Counted from the stretch's first letter, positions 1 through 6,067 are shown. The stretch: DNA of 7,554 nt from Phycisphaeraceae bacterium (GCA_029260675.1 JAJDCV010000278.1:1-7554); one strand, 5' to 3'. Program-made: numbers and translations. Notes: generated by a model from the letters alone, not told the origin.

Positions 1-818
1 TCCGGGAAAATCAGCACGTTGGCGTTGCCCACGACGGGCCCGGGCTGCTTGACCTTCTTGGCACCCACGGAGGGGATGATCGCCGCATCCGCCTGAAACT
101 CGCCGTCGATGTGCAGGTCCGATGCACGCTGCTTGATGATCTCAAGGGTCGAAGTGACTTTGTCTATGTGCTCGTGTGACGCACTGCCCCGTGTCGAGAA
201 CGAAAGCAACGCGGTCCTGGCGGGCTCACCCAGCAGTTTCTCGCCGCTGACGTGACTCGCCAACGCGATATCCGCCAGCTCCGTCGGTGTAGGCGCGATG
301 TTCACCGCGCAGTCGGCGTAGATAAACGGCTTGTCCTTCTGATCCTGAAAGTCGGGGATGACCATCAGGAAGAAGCTGGACGCGGTGCTGATCCCCGGGG
401 CGTACCCCACAGTCAACGCACCGGCCTGAATCACCGTGGCGGTAGCGTGCGCGACCCCTGCGACCAGCGTGTCGGCATCACCCTGCGCCACCATCATGCC
501 GCCGAAGAATAACGCACGTTTGACCATCCTCGCCGCAACCGTTGGCTTCATGTCCCGGCTACTAGCGTAGGCGTCGGTATAGGTCTCTAACTTGTCGCTG
601 GTCTTGGGGTCGACGACCACAATACCATCGAGCGACACCCCGGCCTGCTTGGCCGCCTGTTGAACCTCATCCTCAGGCCCCAACAGGATCGGGTCGGCGA
701 TCCCCTGGTCCTTGATCTGCCGGGCGGCTTGGATGATCCGCTCGTCTGTGCCTTCCGGCAAAACAACAGACCTGGGCTTGGCCTTGGCCTGATCGATGAA
801 ACGGCTGATGACACTCAT
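1..818 (-). CDS. pta: Phosphate acetyltransferase, C-terminus cut by window edge
   Basis: Catalyses the reversible exchange acetyl-CoA + phosphate = acetyl phosphate + CoA in the cytoplasm. The 272 residues present cover most of a single phosphate acetyl/butyryl transferase (PTA_PTB) domain. Visible family blocks are VVLPEGTDERI (19-29), GDADTLVAGVAHATATV (113-129), YADCAVNIAPTPTELA (167-182), LSFSTRGSA (205-213, with the substrate-binding Ser/Arg region) and GPVVGNANVLIFP (260-272). The short form of the enzyme is usually about 330 residues, so roughly 55-60 C-terminal residues lie outside the window. The ATG at 818 is preceded by AAGGAAG (828-834) at suitable spacing, and the protein begins directly with the domain, so there is no N-terminal DRTGG or AAA-like extension. 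It is the last visible gene of the ROK-nagB cluster, 82 bp after nagB. A role in processing acetyl groups released from N-acetylated sugars is an inference from this position. Confidence 0.93.
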   Translation of the reverse strand, partial: MSVISRFIDQAKAKPRSVVLPEGTDERIIQAARQIKDQGIADPILLGPEDEVQQAAKQAGVSLDGIVVVDPKTSDKLETYTDAYASSRDMKPTVAARMVKRALFFGGMMVAQGDADTLVAGVAHATATVIQAGALTVGYAPGISTASSFFLMVIPDFQDQKDKPFIYADCAVNIAPTPTELADIALASHVSGEKLLGEPARTALLSFSTRGSASHEHIDKVTSTLEIIKQRASDLHIDGEFQADAAIIPSVGAKKVKQPGPVVGNANVLIFP

Positions 819-867
819 CGTGCTTTACTTCCTTTCTGAACCACCGCCCGCCCGACGGTGAGCCAAG

Positions 868-877
868 TTTATTTCAT
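868..877. promoter_or_regulatory. Possible half-operator in nagB-pta gap
   Basis: The 82-bp gap between nagB and pta contains TTTATTTCAT, identical to the first ten bases of the palindrome over the promoter of this gene cluster (5051-5060). It is AT-rich in a GC-rich setting and is flanked by a weak dyad (CCA at 863-865, TGG at 877-879). No convincing -35/-10 pair is visible nearby, and the small hairpin at 842-860 has no T tract on the transcribed side. The match may be chance or a weak accessory repressor site. Confidence 0.2.
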
Positions 878-900
878 GGTCGATCCATCCGGCCCCCGGC

Positions 901-1683
901 TTACACCTTCGGGGCGCCGGGTTTCTTCATCTGGATCCACTCGTAGTACTCACGCATCTTCAGGTTGCTCGCGGCGTCCTGGTCGATGTAGAACTTGGTG
1001 TAGTGGTGCATCTGCAGCGCGCTGGCGGTGATCATGCTGGACACCGGGCCCTCGACCGCCTGGGCGATCGCGTCGGCCTTGCCCTTGCCGTTGGCGAGGA
1101 GGATGATCTCGTCGGCCTCGAGGATCGTGCCCACGCCCATCGTGATCGCGTAGAACGGGACGTCCTCTGCCTTGTCGAAGAACCGGGCGTTGTCGTCGAT
1201 CGAGACCTTCGCCAATGTCTTGAGCCGTGTGCGTGAGCTCAGCGAACTGGTCGGCTCGTTGAACGCGATGTGGCCATCCGACCCGATCCCGAGAATCTGG
1301 ACGTCGATCCCGCCGCACTCCTCGATCCGCTGCTCGTACCAGCCGCAGAACGATCTGAAGTTGCTGGTCGTGCCCGAGGGAACGTGGATGTTCTGTTCGG
1401 GGATGTTGACGTGCTTGAAGAAGTTTTCGTGCATGAAGTAGTGGTAGCTCTGATCGTGTGTGATCGGCAGGCCGACGTACTCGTCGAGGTTGAAGGTGGT
1501 GCAGCGGGAGAAGTCCAGGTCTTCTTCCTTGTGTAAACGTACCAATTCCTTGTAGACACCCAGGGGTGTGGACCCGGTCGCCAGGCCGAGCACGGCGTTG
1601 GGCTTGCGGTTAAGGACGTCCGCGATCTGCTGCGCCGCGGCGGCGCTCAGCTGGTCGTAACTGGATTTGATGATGACTTCCAT
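901..1683 (-). CDS. nagB: Glucosamine-6-phosphate deaminase (canonical NagB)
   Basis: Converts glucosamine-6-phosphate to fructose-6-phosphate plus ammonia, the step that sends amino sugars into glycolysis. The 260-residue length matches the family (E. coli NagB has 266). Motifs in order are LGLATGSTP (32-40, phosphate loop), FNLDEYVGL (64-72), GIGSDGHIAFNEP (132-144), SSRTRLKTL (149-157) and ITMGVGTIL (180-188). The E. coli catalytic set Asp72, Asp141, His143 and Glu148 aligns by eye, with a constant offset of five, to Asp67, Asp136, His138 and Glu143. The E. coli allosteric GlcNAc-6-P contacts Ser151, Ser152, Arg158, Lys160 and Thr161 align to Ser146, Ser147, Arg153, Lys155 and Thr156, so activation by GlcNAc-6-P is plausible. 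The start is supported by GAGGAG (1692-1697) 8 nt upstream. It follows the NagB/PIG-L fusion by 60 bp and precedes pta, as expected for an operon. Confidence 0.96.
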   Translation of the reverse strand: MEVIIKSSYDQLSAAAAQQIADVLNRKPNAVLGLATGSTPLGVYKELVRLHKEEDLDFSRCTTFNLDEYVGLPITHDQSYHYFMHENFFKHVNIPEQNIHVPSGTTSNFRSFCGWYEQRIEECGGIDVQILGIGSDGHIAFNEPTSSLSSRTRLKTLAKVSIDDNARFFDKAEDVPFYAITMGVGTILEADEIILLANGKGKADAIAQAVEGPVSSMITASALQMHHYTKFYIDQDAASNLKMREYYEWIQMKKPGAPKV

Positions 1684-1743
1684 GATGCTAGCTCCTCGAT
1701 GATAAATTCTGAGCCCATCCGGGCCCGGTTAATGCGGATGATG

Positions 1744-3738
1744 TCACGCCATCGGCTGGGCCTTGGCCCCGACCTGTGACCGTTGGGTCGTGTTGTTTTC
1801 CTGGTACAGCCCGTCCCAGAGCACAAAGGCTTCGATCGCTTCATACTCCGCGAGCCCGAGATTGTCGTAGATGCGTGCGGTCTCCTTGTTGCGCTGCTCG
1901 GCCCGCTGCCAGAACTCGCGCGAGTCGAACCCGGGGAACAGCGCGCTGTCCTTCTGCGACTCGTGCTTGAAGATCGCGTGACGCTTGCGGTCCATCTCGC
2001 CGGGCGATAACGGCACCGCCATCTCGATCTGTTGTGGTTCCCATTCCTGCCAAGCGCCGCGGTACAGCCAGACCTCACAGCCCTTGGCCCACTCCCGGTC
2101 CTTCACGCGGCGCATCGCCTCGAAGATCGCGGAGAGGCACACGCGGTGTGTCCCGTGCGGGTCTGACAGATCGCCCGCGGCATAGACTTGATGAGGCTTG
2201 ATCTTTTCGAGCAGGTCGATGGTGATCTGGATATCTTCCTCACCGATCGGCTTCTTCCGCACCGTGCCGGTCTCATAGAACGGCATGTCCATGAAGTGCG
2301 CCCGCTCGCTTGGCACGCCGCAGCTCCTGGCCGCCGCACGGGCCTCGCCCCGACGGATCAGCGCCTTGACCTTCTGCACGGTGTCCGAATCAACCTGGCC
2401 GGGCTGCTTATGCTTGAGGAACTCTTCGAGGTGCTGCTCGATCTCATCAGTGTGTTTGCTGTCGAGATTAAACTGTTGATTAAAGTCAGAGGCAAAGTCC
2501 GCAAAGCGGATCGCGTCCTCGTCGAACACCGCGATGCTGCCGGACACCTGATACGCGACGTGGACCTCGTGGCCCTGGTCGGCCAGACGGATGAACGTCC
2601 CGCCCATCGAGATCACATCGTCGTCCGGGTGTGGCGAGAACACCAGGACACGCTTGGGGAACACATCATCGGCGACGTTACGTGGCCCGGCGACCTGCAG
2701 CGGCGCGTCCTCGGGCCTGCCACCGGGCCAGCCGGTGACCGTCGCCTGCACCGAACGGAATACGTTGAGGTTGATGTCGTACGACGGCCCGTGCTCAGCG
2801 ATCAGGTCCTGCAGGTGGTTTTCGTTGTAGTCCTCCTCGGTGAGCTTGAGGATCGCTTTGTCGGTCTTCATCGCCAGCCAGATCACCGCGTTGCGGATCA
2901 GCTTCGCTGTCCAATCGACCGACCCACACTTCCAGGGCGTCTGGACCCGTGTGAGCTTCGCCGACGCCGCCGCATCGAGATAAAGGTGAGCGTTCGTGTG
3001 TTCCTGAAGAAAACTCGCCGCGACGTGCTCGGTGATCTCGCCCTCGACCGCCTCGCGGATGATCGGGGCCTTGCCCTCACCGAACGCCAGCATCAGCACG
3101 CGCTTGGCCTGCATGATCGTGCCGACGCCCATGGTGATCGCTTTGTACGGCACGTGATCGACGCCGTAGAAATCGCTCGCGGCGTCCTGCCGGGTCAACT
3201 GGTCCAGCCAGATCAACCGCGTGAGGCTGTCCTTGCCCGAGCCCGGCTCGTTGAACCCGATGTGACCGGTCCGCCCGATACCCAATAGCTGGATGTCGAT
3301 CCCGCCGGCGTCTTTGATCGCCTTCTCGTACGCCTGGCAGTAGTGCGGCACCTCCTCGATCGACAGCGTGCCGTCGGGGATGTGCACGTTCTTCGGATCG
3401 ATGTCGATGTGATCGAACAGATGCTCCCTCATAAACCGTACGTAGCTCTGCAGCTCATTGGGTTGCATCGGGAAATATTCGTCGAGGTTGAACGTGACCA
3501 CGTTCTTAAACGAAAGCCCTTCCTGGTTGTGCATCCGGATCAGCTCGTCGTATACCTCGGTCGGCGTCGACCCGGTCGCCAGGCCCAGCACGCACATCCT
3601 GCCCTCCGCGGCGCGGCTCTTGATCAACTCGGCGATCTGGCTGGCCACCTCGTGGCTGACCTGCGCAGAGTCCTCGAACACCCGCGTGGGGATCCGCTCG
3701 TGTGTGCAGCGTGATGGGTCGTTACTAATCGTCGTCAT
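1744..3738 (-). CDS. NagB-like / PIG-L deacetylase fusion protein
   Basis: This 664-residue cytoplasmic protein has two domains and resembles the family annotated as glucosamine-6-phosphate deaminase-like (PRK02122 type). Residues about 15-270 form a NagB fold: LGLATGSTP (51-59), FNLDEY (83-88), GIGRTGHIGFNEPGS (153-167), ITMGVGTIM (201-209). Compared with NagB, the second catalytic Asp is Thr157, while Asp86, His159 and Glu164 remain. The allosteric Lys is Ile176. Residues about 360-540 form a PIG-L/LmbE domain with FSPHPDDD (367-374) and DPHGTHR (526-532). By analogy with MshB the zinc ligands would be His370, Asp373 and His528, with Asp372 as base. PIG-L enzymes remove acetyl groups from GlcNAc-containing substrates, so this half is a candidate sugar N-deacetylase; the substrate is unknown. 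The first half may be a weak deaminase, an isomerase or a sugar-phosphate sensor. The ATG at 3738 has AGGAA (3748-3752) 9 nt upstream. It lies 55 bp after the ROK gene and 60 bp before nagB. Confidence 0.92.
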   Translation of the reverse strand: MTTISNDPSRCTHERIPTRVFEDSAQVSHEVASQIAELIKSRAAEGRMCVLGLATGSTPTEVYDELIRMHNQEGLSFKNVVTFNLDEYFPMQPNELQSYVRFMREHLFDHIDIDPKNVHIPDGTLSIEEVPHYCQAYEKAIKDAGGIDIQLLGIGRTGHIGFNEPGSGKDSLTRLIWLDQLTRQDAASDFYGVDHVPYKAITMGVGTIMQAKRVLMLAFGEGKAPIIREAVEGEITEHVAASFLQEHTNAHLYLDAAASAKLTRVQTPWKCGSVDWTAKLIRNAVIWLAMKTDKAILKLTEEDYNENHLQDLIAEHGPSYDINLNVFRSVQATVTGWPGGRPEDAPLQVAGPRNVADDVFPKRVLVFSPHPDDDVISMGGTFIRLADQGHEVHVAYQVSGSIAVFDEDAIRFADFASDFNQQFNLDSKHTDEIEQHLEEFLKHKQPGQVDSDTVQKVKALIRRGEARAAARSCGVPSERAHFMDMPFYETGTVRKKPIGEEDIQITIDLLEKIKPHQVYAAGDLSDPHGTHRVCLSAIFEAMRRVKDREWAKGCEVWLYRGAWQEWEPQQIEMAVPLSPGEMDRKRHAIFKHESQKDSALFPGFDSREFWQRAEQRNKETARIYDNLGLAEYEAIEAFVLWDGLYQENNTTQRSQVGAKAQPMA

Positions 3739-3793
3739 GTCTCTTGGTTCCTGTTTTCCTCTAAATCGCCCGTCCTAAACATCAATCCATGCG

Positions 3794-4972
3794 TTACATC
3801 AGCATGGCGTCGGCCTGCCCAGCGGGGGCAGGTGAAGTTTCTTGCAGTTCCCCGCCGACCGTCATCAGCGTCGCCCACCGGCTGGTATACATGTGCGCCA
3901 GCACCAGGCTCGCCGCGATACGGGCCGGCTGCGCCTCGGTCCGGTCCCAAAGATCGATCCTAAGACGCCTCTCAAGCTGGTGCAGCGTCAGTGCGCGGAC
4001 ACGGTCGGTCAGCGCCTGGGTGAACGCCTCGCACGCGGTCAGCTCACTGGCGAGCACCAGGCGGCTGACACGCGTGAAGTTCACCGCGTTCGACAGCCCC
4101 GTCGCCAGCAACTCAAGCATCTCGTTGATTGTTGTATCCGTACCGTCATACGCCCCCGCACGTTCGGCCAACGACGCGCCGCCCCCGTCGCGCATCGTGA
4201 GATACTCAGTTGAACAGATCCGCTCCAGGCACCCGACCTGCCCGCAGAAACACTTGGGTGCCTGCACCGGAAGCCGTGTGTGCCCAAGCTCATTCGCTCC
4301 GGTCACGCTCCCGCGGTTAGGCCGGCCGTTAACCAAAAGCGTCGAACCCAGCCGGCCGTCACCCAGCCGAACGATCAGCACGTCCCCGCCGGTCTCCGCA
4401 TCCACCCGGTGGGTCAACGCCCACCGCGCAGCCAGCGCGACCGCGTCGTTCTCCAAAGCAATCGGCACACGCCCCGCCGCGTCGTAGATCGGCTGAAGAT
4501 CGACAGACCGGCCCGTCGGGACCGTCGGGCTGAACAGCATCATGTGCGTCGCCAGATCAATAAACCCCGGCGCTGTCAGACCCACCGCCAGCGTGTCGCC
4601 ATCCAGGTGCTCGCGCAACAAAGCAACCGCGGTCTTCAGCGCCGCCTCCCCGCCACGGGTCGACTGTGAGATCGGCTCGCCGACCAGCTTCCCCGTCAGG
4701 CTCACCCGCCCGACTTGGACGCCGCCTCGGCTCATCGCCAGACCCAGCACGTGCCTCGCCCCCGGATCGATCTCCAACGGCACCCTCGGCCGCCCCCGCC
4801 CAAGCACTTGGGTATCGCATTCCCGCAACACACCCCGCCCAAGCAGCTCCGACGCCTCCTCCCCGATCGAGTTCAGCCGGATCCCCGTCTGCTCATGCAG
4901 AGACGACCGGCTGACCTGACCATGACGGTAGACCATCCTCAAGATCGCGCGTTGTCGCGGGTTGAATAACAT
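3794..4972 (-). CDS. ROK-family transcriptional repressor (NagC/Mlc/XylR type)
   Basis: Predicted sugar-responsive DNA-binding regulator of 392 residues. Residues about 5-55 form a winged helix-turn-helix (QRAILRMVYRHGQVSRSSL from 7, then the recognition region near IRLNSIGEEASELL). This is followed by the GRGRP linker (58-62) typical of ROK repressors, then a sugar-kinase-like ROK domain. Visible ROK features are LEND (173-176), NELGH (227-231) and CFCGQVGCLE (241-250), so the structural zinc site would be His231, Cys241, Cys243 and Cys248. The ATP-phosphate motif DxGxT of ROK kinases is absent at the start of the ROK domain (LGLAMSRGG, 76-84), which favours a regulator over a kinase. The ATG at 4972 has only a weak AAGG about 4 nt upstream. 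It is the first gene of the amino-sugar cluster, and its promoter carries a palindrome over the -10 box, so autoregulation is likely. The ligand may be GlcNAc-6-P, GlcN-6-P or a free amino sugar, which cannot be read from the sequence. Confidence 0.9.
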   Translation of the reverse strand: MLFNPRQRAILRMVYRHGQVSRSSLHEQTGIRLNSIGEEASELLGRGVLRECDTQVLGRGRPRVPLEIDPGARHVLGLAMSRGGVQVGRVSLTGKLVGEPISQSTRGGEAALKTAVALLREHLDGDTLAVGLTAPGFIDLATHMMLFSPTVPTGRSVDLQPIYDAAGRVPIALENDAVALAARWALTHRVDAETGGDVLIVRLGDGRLGSTLLVNGRPNRGSVTGANELGHTRLPVQAPKCFCGQVGCLERICSTEYLTMRDGGGASLAERAGAYDGTDTTINEMLELLATGLSNAVNFTRVSRLVLASELTACEAFTQALTDRVRALTLHQLERRLRIDLWDRTEAQPARIAASLVLAHMYTSRWATLMTVGGELQETSPAPAGQADAMLM

Positions 4973-4993
4973 ATGCCTTAAGATGCTTTAAAT

Positions 4994-5017
4994 AAGTGAT
5001 TTACGTCTAATTCACTT
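4994..5017. promoter_or_regulatory. 24-bp palindrome in leader of ROK operon
   Basis: Inverted repeat with arms AAGTGA-t-TTA and TAA-t-TCACTT around a 4-base centre (CGTC). Nine of ten arm positions pair, with one T/T mismatch on each arm at 5000/5011. It lies in the predicted 5' untranslated leader, 21 bp before the ATG of the ROK gene. It could be a second operator for the ROK protein or for another regulator, or an RNA hairpin near the weak ribosome-binding site. Its sequence differs from the palindrome at 5051-5078, so two different regulators are possible. Confidence 0.5.
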
Positions 5018-5050
5018 GCGACTAGTCCAAAAGGGCCGCCCTAGCCGCTA

Positions 5051-5078
5051 TTTATTTCATTTCATGATAATAAATAAA
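5051..5078. promoter_or_regulatory. Probable operator overlapping the -10 box
   Basis: Twenty-eight-base AT-rich palindrome with perfect 7-bp outer arms (TTTATTT and AAATAAA) and a TCATGA core. Eleven of fourteen arm positions pair, and the dyad centre lies between 5064 and 5065. Operators of ROK repressors such as NagC and Mlc are AT-rich inverted repeats with TTATTT-like arms, which is established for that family. The element covers the whole -10 hexamer of the promoter in front of the ROK gene, a position where bound repressor would block RNA polymerase. The identity of the binding protein is inferred. Confidence 0.65.
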
Positions 5079-5091
5079 GACGCCGTGTCAA
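5064..5091 (-). promoter_or_regulatory. Sigma-70-type promoter of the ROK-nagB cluster
   Basis: On the minus strand a perfect TTGACA (5086-5091) is followed after 16 bases by TATCAT (5064-5069, five of six matches to TATAAT). Transcription should start near 5057, giving a leader of about 85 nt before the ROK start codon at 4972. The -10 lies within the 28-bp palindrome, which suggests repression by direct occlusion. No gene reads the other way from this region, so it should serve only the ROK, NagB/PIG-L, nagB and pta genes. Confidence 0.7.
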
Positions 5092-5097
5092 GGCCTC

Positions 5098-5225
5098 TTA
5101 TGAAAAACCAACACGCGATGAATACTTACACGGTTGGCTCAGCCCTAAGGAAAAAACAGCCCCCACCCATGATGAGTTCATCACAATGATCTGTGAATTG
5201 TCTTTGGCCGATAACGGCATCTGAA
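5098..5225. other. Spacer between GPP34 gene and ROK promoter
   Basis: This spacer between the GPP34 stop codon and the ROK promoter has no gene I can support. It holds a perfect short inverted repeat, TGATGA-GT-TCATCA on the plus strand (5170-5183). On the minus strand this is followed about 13 bases later by a run of six T (5151-5156). The distance between stem and T run is too long for a standard intrinsic terminator, so GPP34 transcription may or may not end here. A 4-bp hairpin (GCCG/CGGC, 5208-5219) just after the GPP34 stop has no T tract. Confidence 0.3.
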
Positions 5226-5909
5226 TCAGTGCGACACCATCACCGGAACCGTCGCGGCGGCGATGACCGCTGCCTGCAGCGCTTGGATCGCTTCTTTCGC
5301 AGCCGAACCAATCACGTCACCGTTGCTGAGTTGCTCGATCCGCTTGGCCCTGCCCTTCAACTGCTTCTTGTCGAATGTGTACTTCAGCAGATCGCATGCG
5401 TTGGCTAACGAGACAAGCACCACCGTCCGGACATCATCAGGCTCCTCTTCTGTGAATATCGCCTGGTGCAAACGCTCAATCAGTTGCCGCTCGGGGGCGG
5501 GATTGATCTCGGGGTAGATCCGCCGTTTAAACAGCAGCAAGACCTTGTCCTCGTCAGCCCGAAGGATGTTTTTTTGGCAAAGCCCCTGTGCCACGCGGTG
5601 CTTGAGCTGCTTGAGGTTGCCAAAACGAGATACCCAGTTGGTCGCCGAGGCGCGGCGCTTGGCTGTAGCAATTTTCTCAAGACACTCATCGATCACAGGA
5701 TCGCCCATCGGCCGATCGCTCAACAGATTAACCAGGTGCTTCTTGCCTTCGTCGATTGTGATCCGATCGGCGATCAACAACTCCGACAAGACGGCCGCAC
5801 CCAAGGCCTGGTTGTACCACGCGCCGAACTCGATCGTGCCCTGCTCATCACGCAAGACAAGCAGCATGATCTCTTCGTGAAGATAAAGCAGGTGATCTAA
5901 TTCCGTCAT
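5226..5909 (-). CDS. GPP34 (GOLPH3/Vps74-like) domain protein
   Basis: The whole 227-residue protein resembles the GPP34 domain (Pfam PF05719) of eukaryotic GOLPH3/Vps74 and its bacterial relatives. Diagnostic stretches are LYLHEEIMLLVLRDEQGT (8-25), LSELLIADRI (41-50), the helical segment NLKQLKHRVAQGLCQKNIL (98-116), LLLFKRRIYPE (124-134) and LVSLANACDLLKYTF (165-179). No signal peptide is seen; residues 207-226 are hydrophobic and Ala/Val-rich at the C-terminus. Eukaryotic members bind phosphatidylinositol-4-phosphate and retain glycosyltransferases in the Golgi; the role in bacteria is not established. By eye, two basic residues of the PI4P pocket (Arg171 and Arg174 in human GOLPH3) fall at Lys100 and Lys103, a Trp (31) lies near human Trp81, and the Arg90 position is not conserved. 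The ATG at 5909 has a strong GGAGGT (5915-5920) 5 nt upstream. It sits between lpdA and the ROK operon, apparently as its own unit. Confidence 0.82.
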   Translation of the reverse strand: MTELDHLLYLHEEIMLLVLRDEQGTIEFGAWYNQALGAAVLSELLIADRITIDEGKKHLVNLLSDRPMGDPVIDECLEKIATAKRRASATNWVSRFGNLKQLKHRVAQGLCQKNILRADEDKVLLLFKRRIYPEINPAPERQLIERLHQAIFTEEEPDDVRTVVLVSLANACDLLKYTFDKKQLKGRAKRIEQLSNGDVIGSAAKEAIQALQAAVIAAATVPVMVSH

Positions 5910-5971
5910 GTGACACCTCCCGTGGCACGGCCCTGGTTAACTGCTGCGCCAAGGCCACTCGCCACACCTAC

Positions 5972-5992
5972 ATTCTAAGCCCGGACACGTCC
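5972..5992 (-). promoter_or_regulatory. Possible promoter region of the GPP34 gene
   Basis: On the minus strand TAGAAT (5972-5977, five of six to TATAAT) would place a start near 5965 and a leader of about 55 nt before the GPP34 ATG. No good -35 hexamer is present at 16-18 bases upstream. The spacer contains the dyad GGAC-AC-GTCC (5983-5992), which shares GGGAC/GTCCC with the hairpin at 6019-6035 and might be a regulator site instead. The call is weak. Confidence 0.25.
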
Positions 5993-6014
5993 CGAGTGTG
6001 CGTAAGATCCGCTG

Positions 6015-6035
6015 AAAATGTCCCGATTCGGGACA
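6015..6035 (-). terminator. Terminator-like hairpin after lpdA
   Basis: Read on the minus strand, TGTCCCG-AAT-CGGGACA (6019-6035) makes a perfect 7-bp GC-rich stem with a 3-base loop and is followed by TTTT (6015-6018) after the stem. It begins 32 bases beyond the lpdA stop codon, where an intrinsic terminator is expected. The T tract is short, so it may be weak. It could also be a protein-binding palindrome, since a related half-site motif occurs at 5983-5993. Confidence 0.5.
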
Positions 6036-6067
6036 AGCGATGGGTGCTTAGCTGCCATCCCAAGCCG

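Noticed and set aside
842..860. Hairpin CACCG/CGGTG between nagB and pta as a terminator or attenuator
   Set aside because: Only a 5-bp stem with a 9-base loop, and no T run follows on the minus strand.
1719..1728. Perfect palindrome CCGGGCCCGG between the fusion gene and nagB, considered as a terminator
   Set aside because: No T tract follows on the transcribed strand, and the symmetrical GC decamer leaves no loop; short GC palindromes are common in this composition.
2188..3288. Long open frame on the plus strand opposite the NagB/PIG-L fusion (366 codons)
   Set aside because: It is the antisense of a confidently identified gene, has an Arg/Asp/Val-rich composition typical of shadow frames in GC-rich DNA, and shows no recognisable domain.
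5026..5045. AGGG-CGG-CCCT followed by TTTT on the minus strand in the ROK leader, considered as an attenuator
   Set aside because: Four-base stem with a 3-base loop is too weak, and no leader peptide or alternative pairing supports attenuation.
5098..5220. Small minus-strand open frame of 40 codons between the GPP34 stop and the ROK promoter
   Set aside because: No Shine-Dalgarno sequence, no recognisable sequence, and length near chance expectation; it ends just before the -35 box, but that alone is not evidence of a gene.
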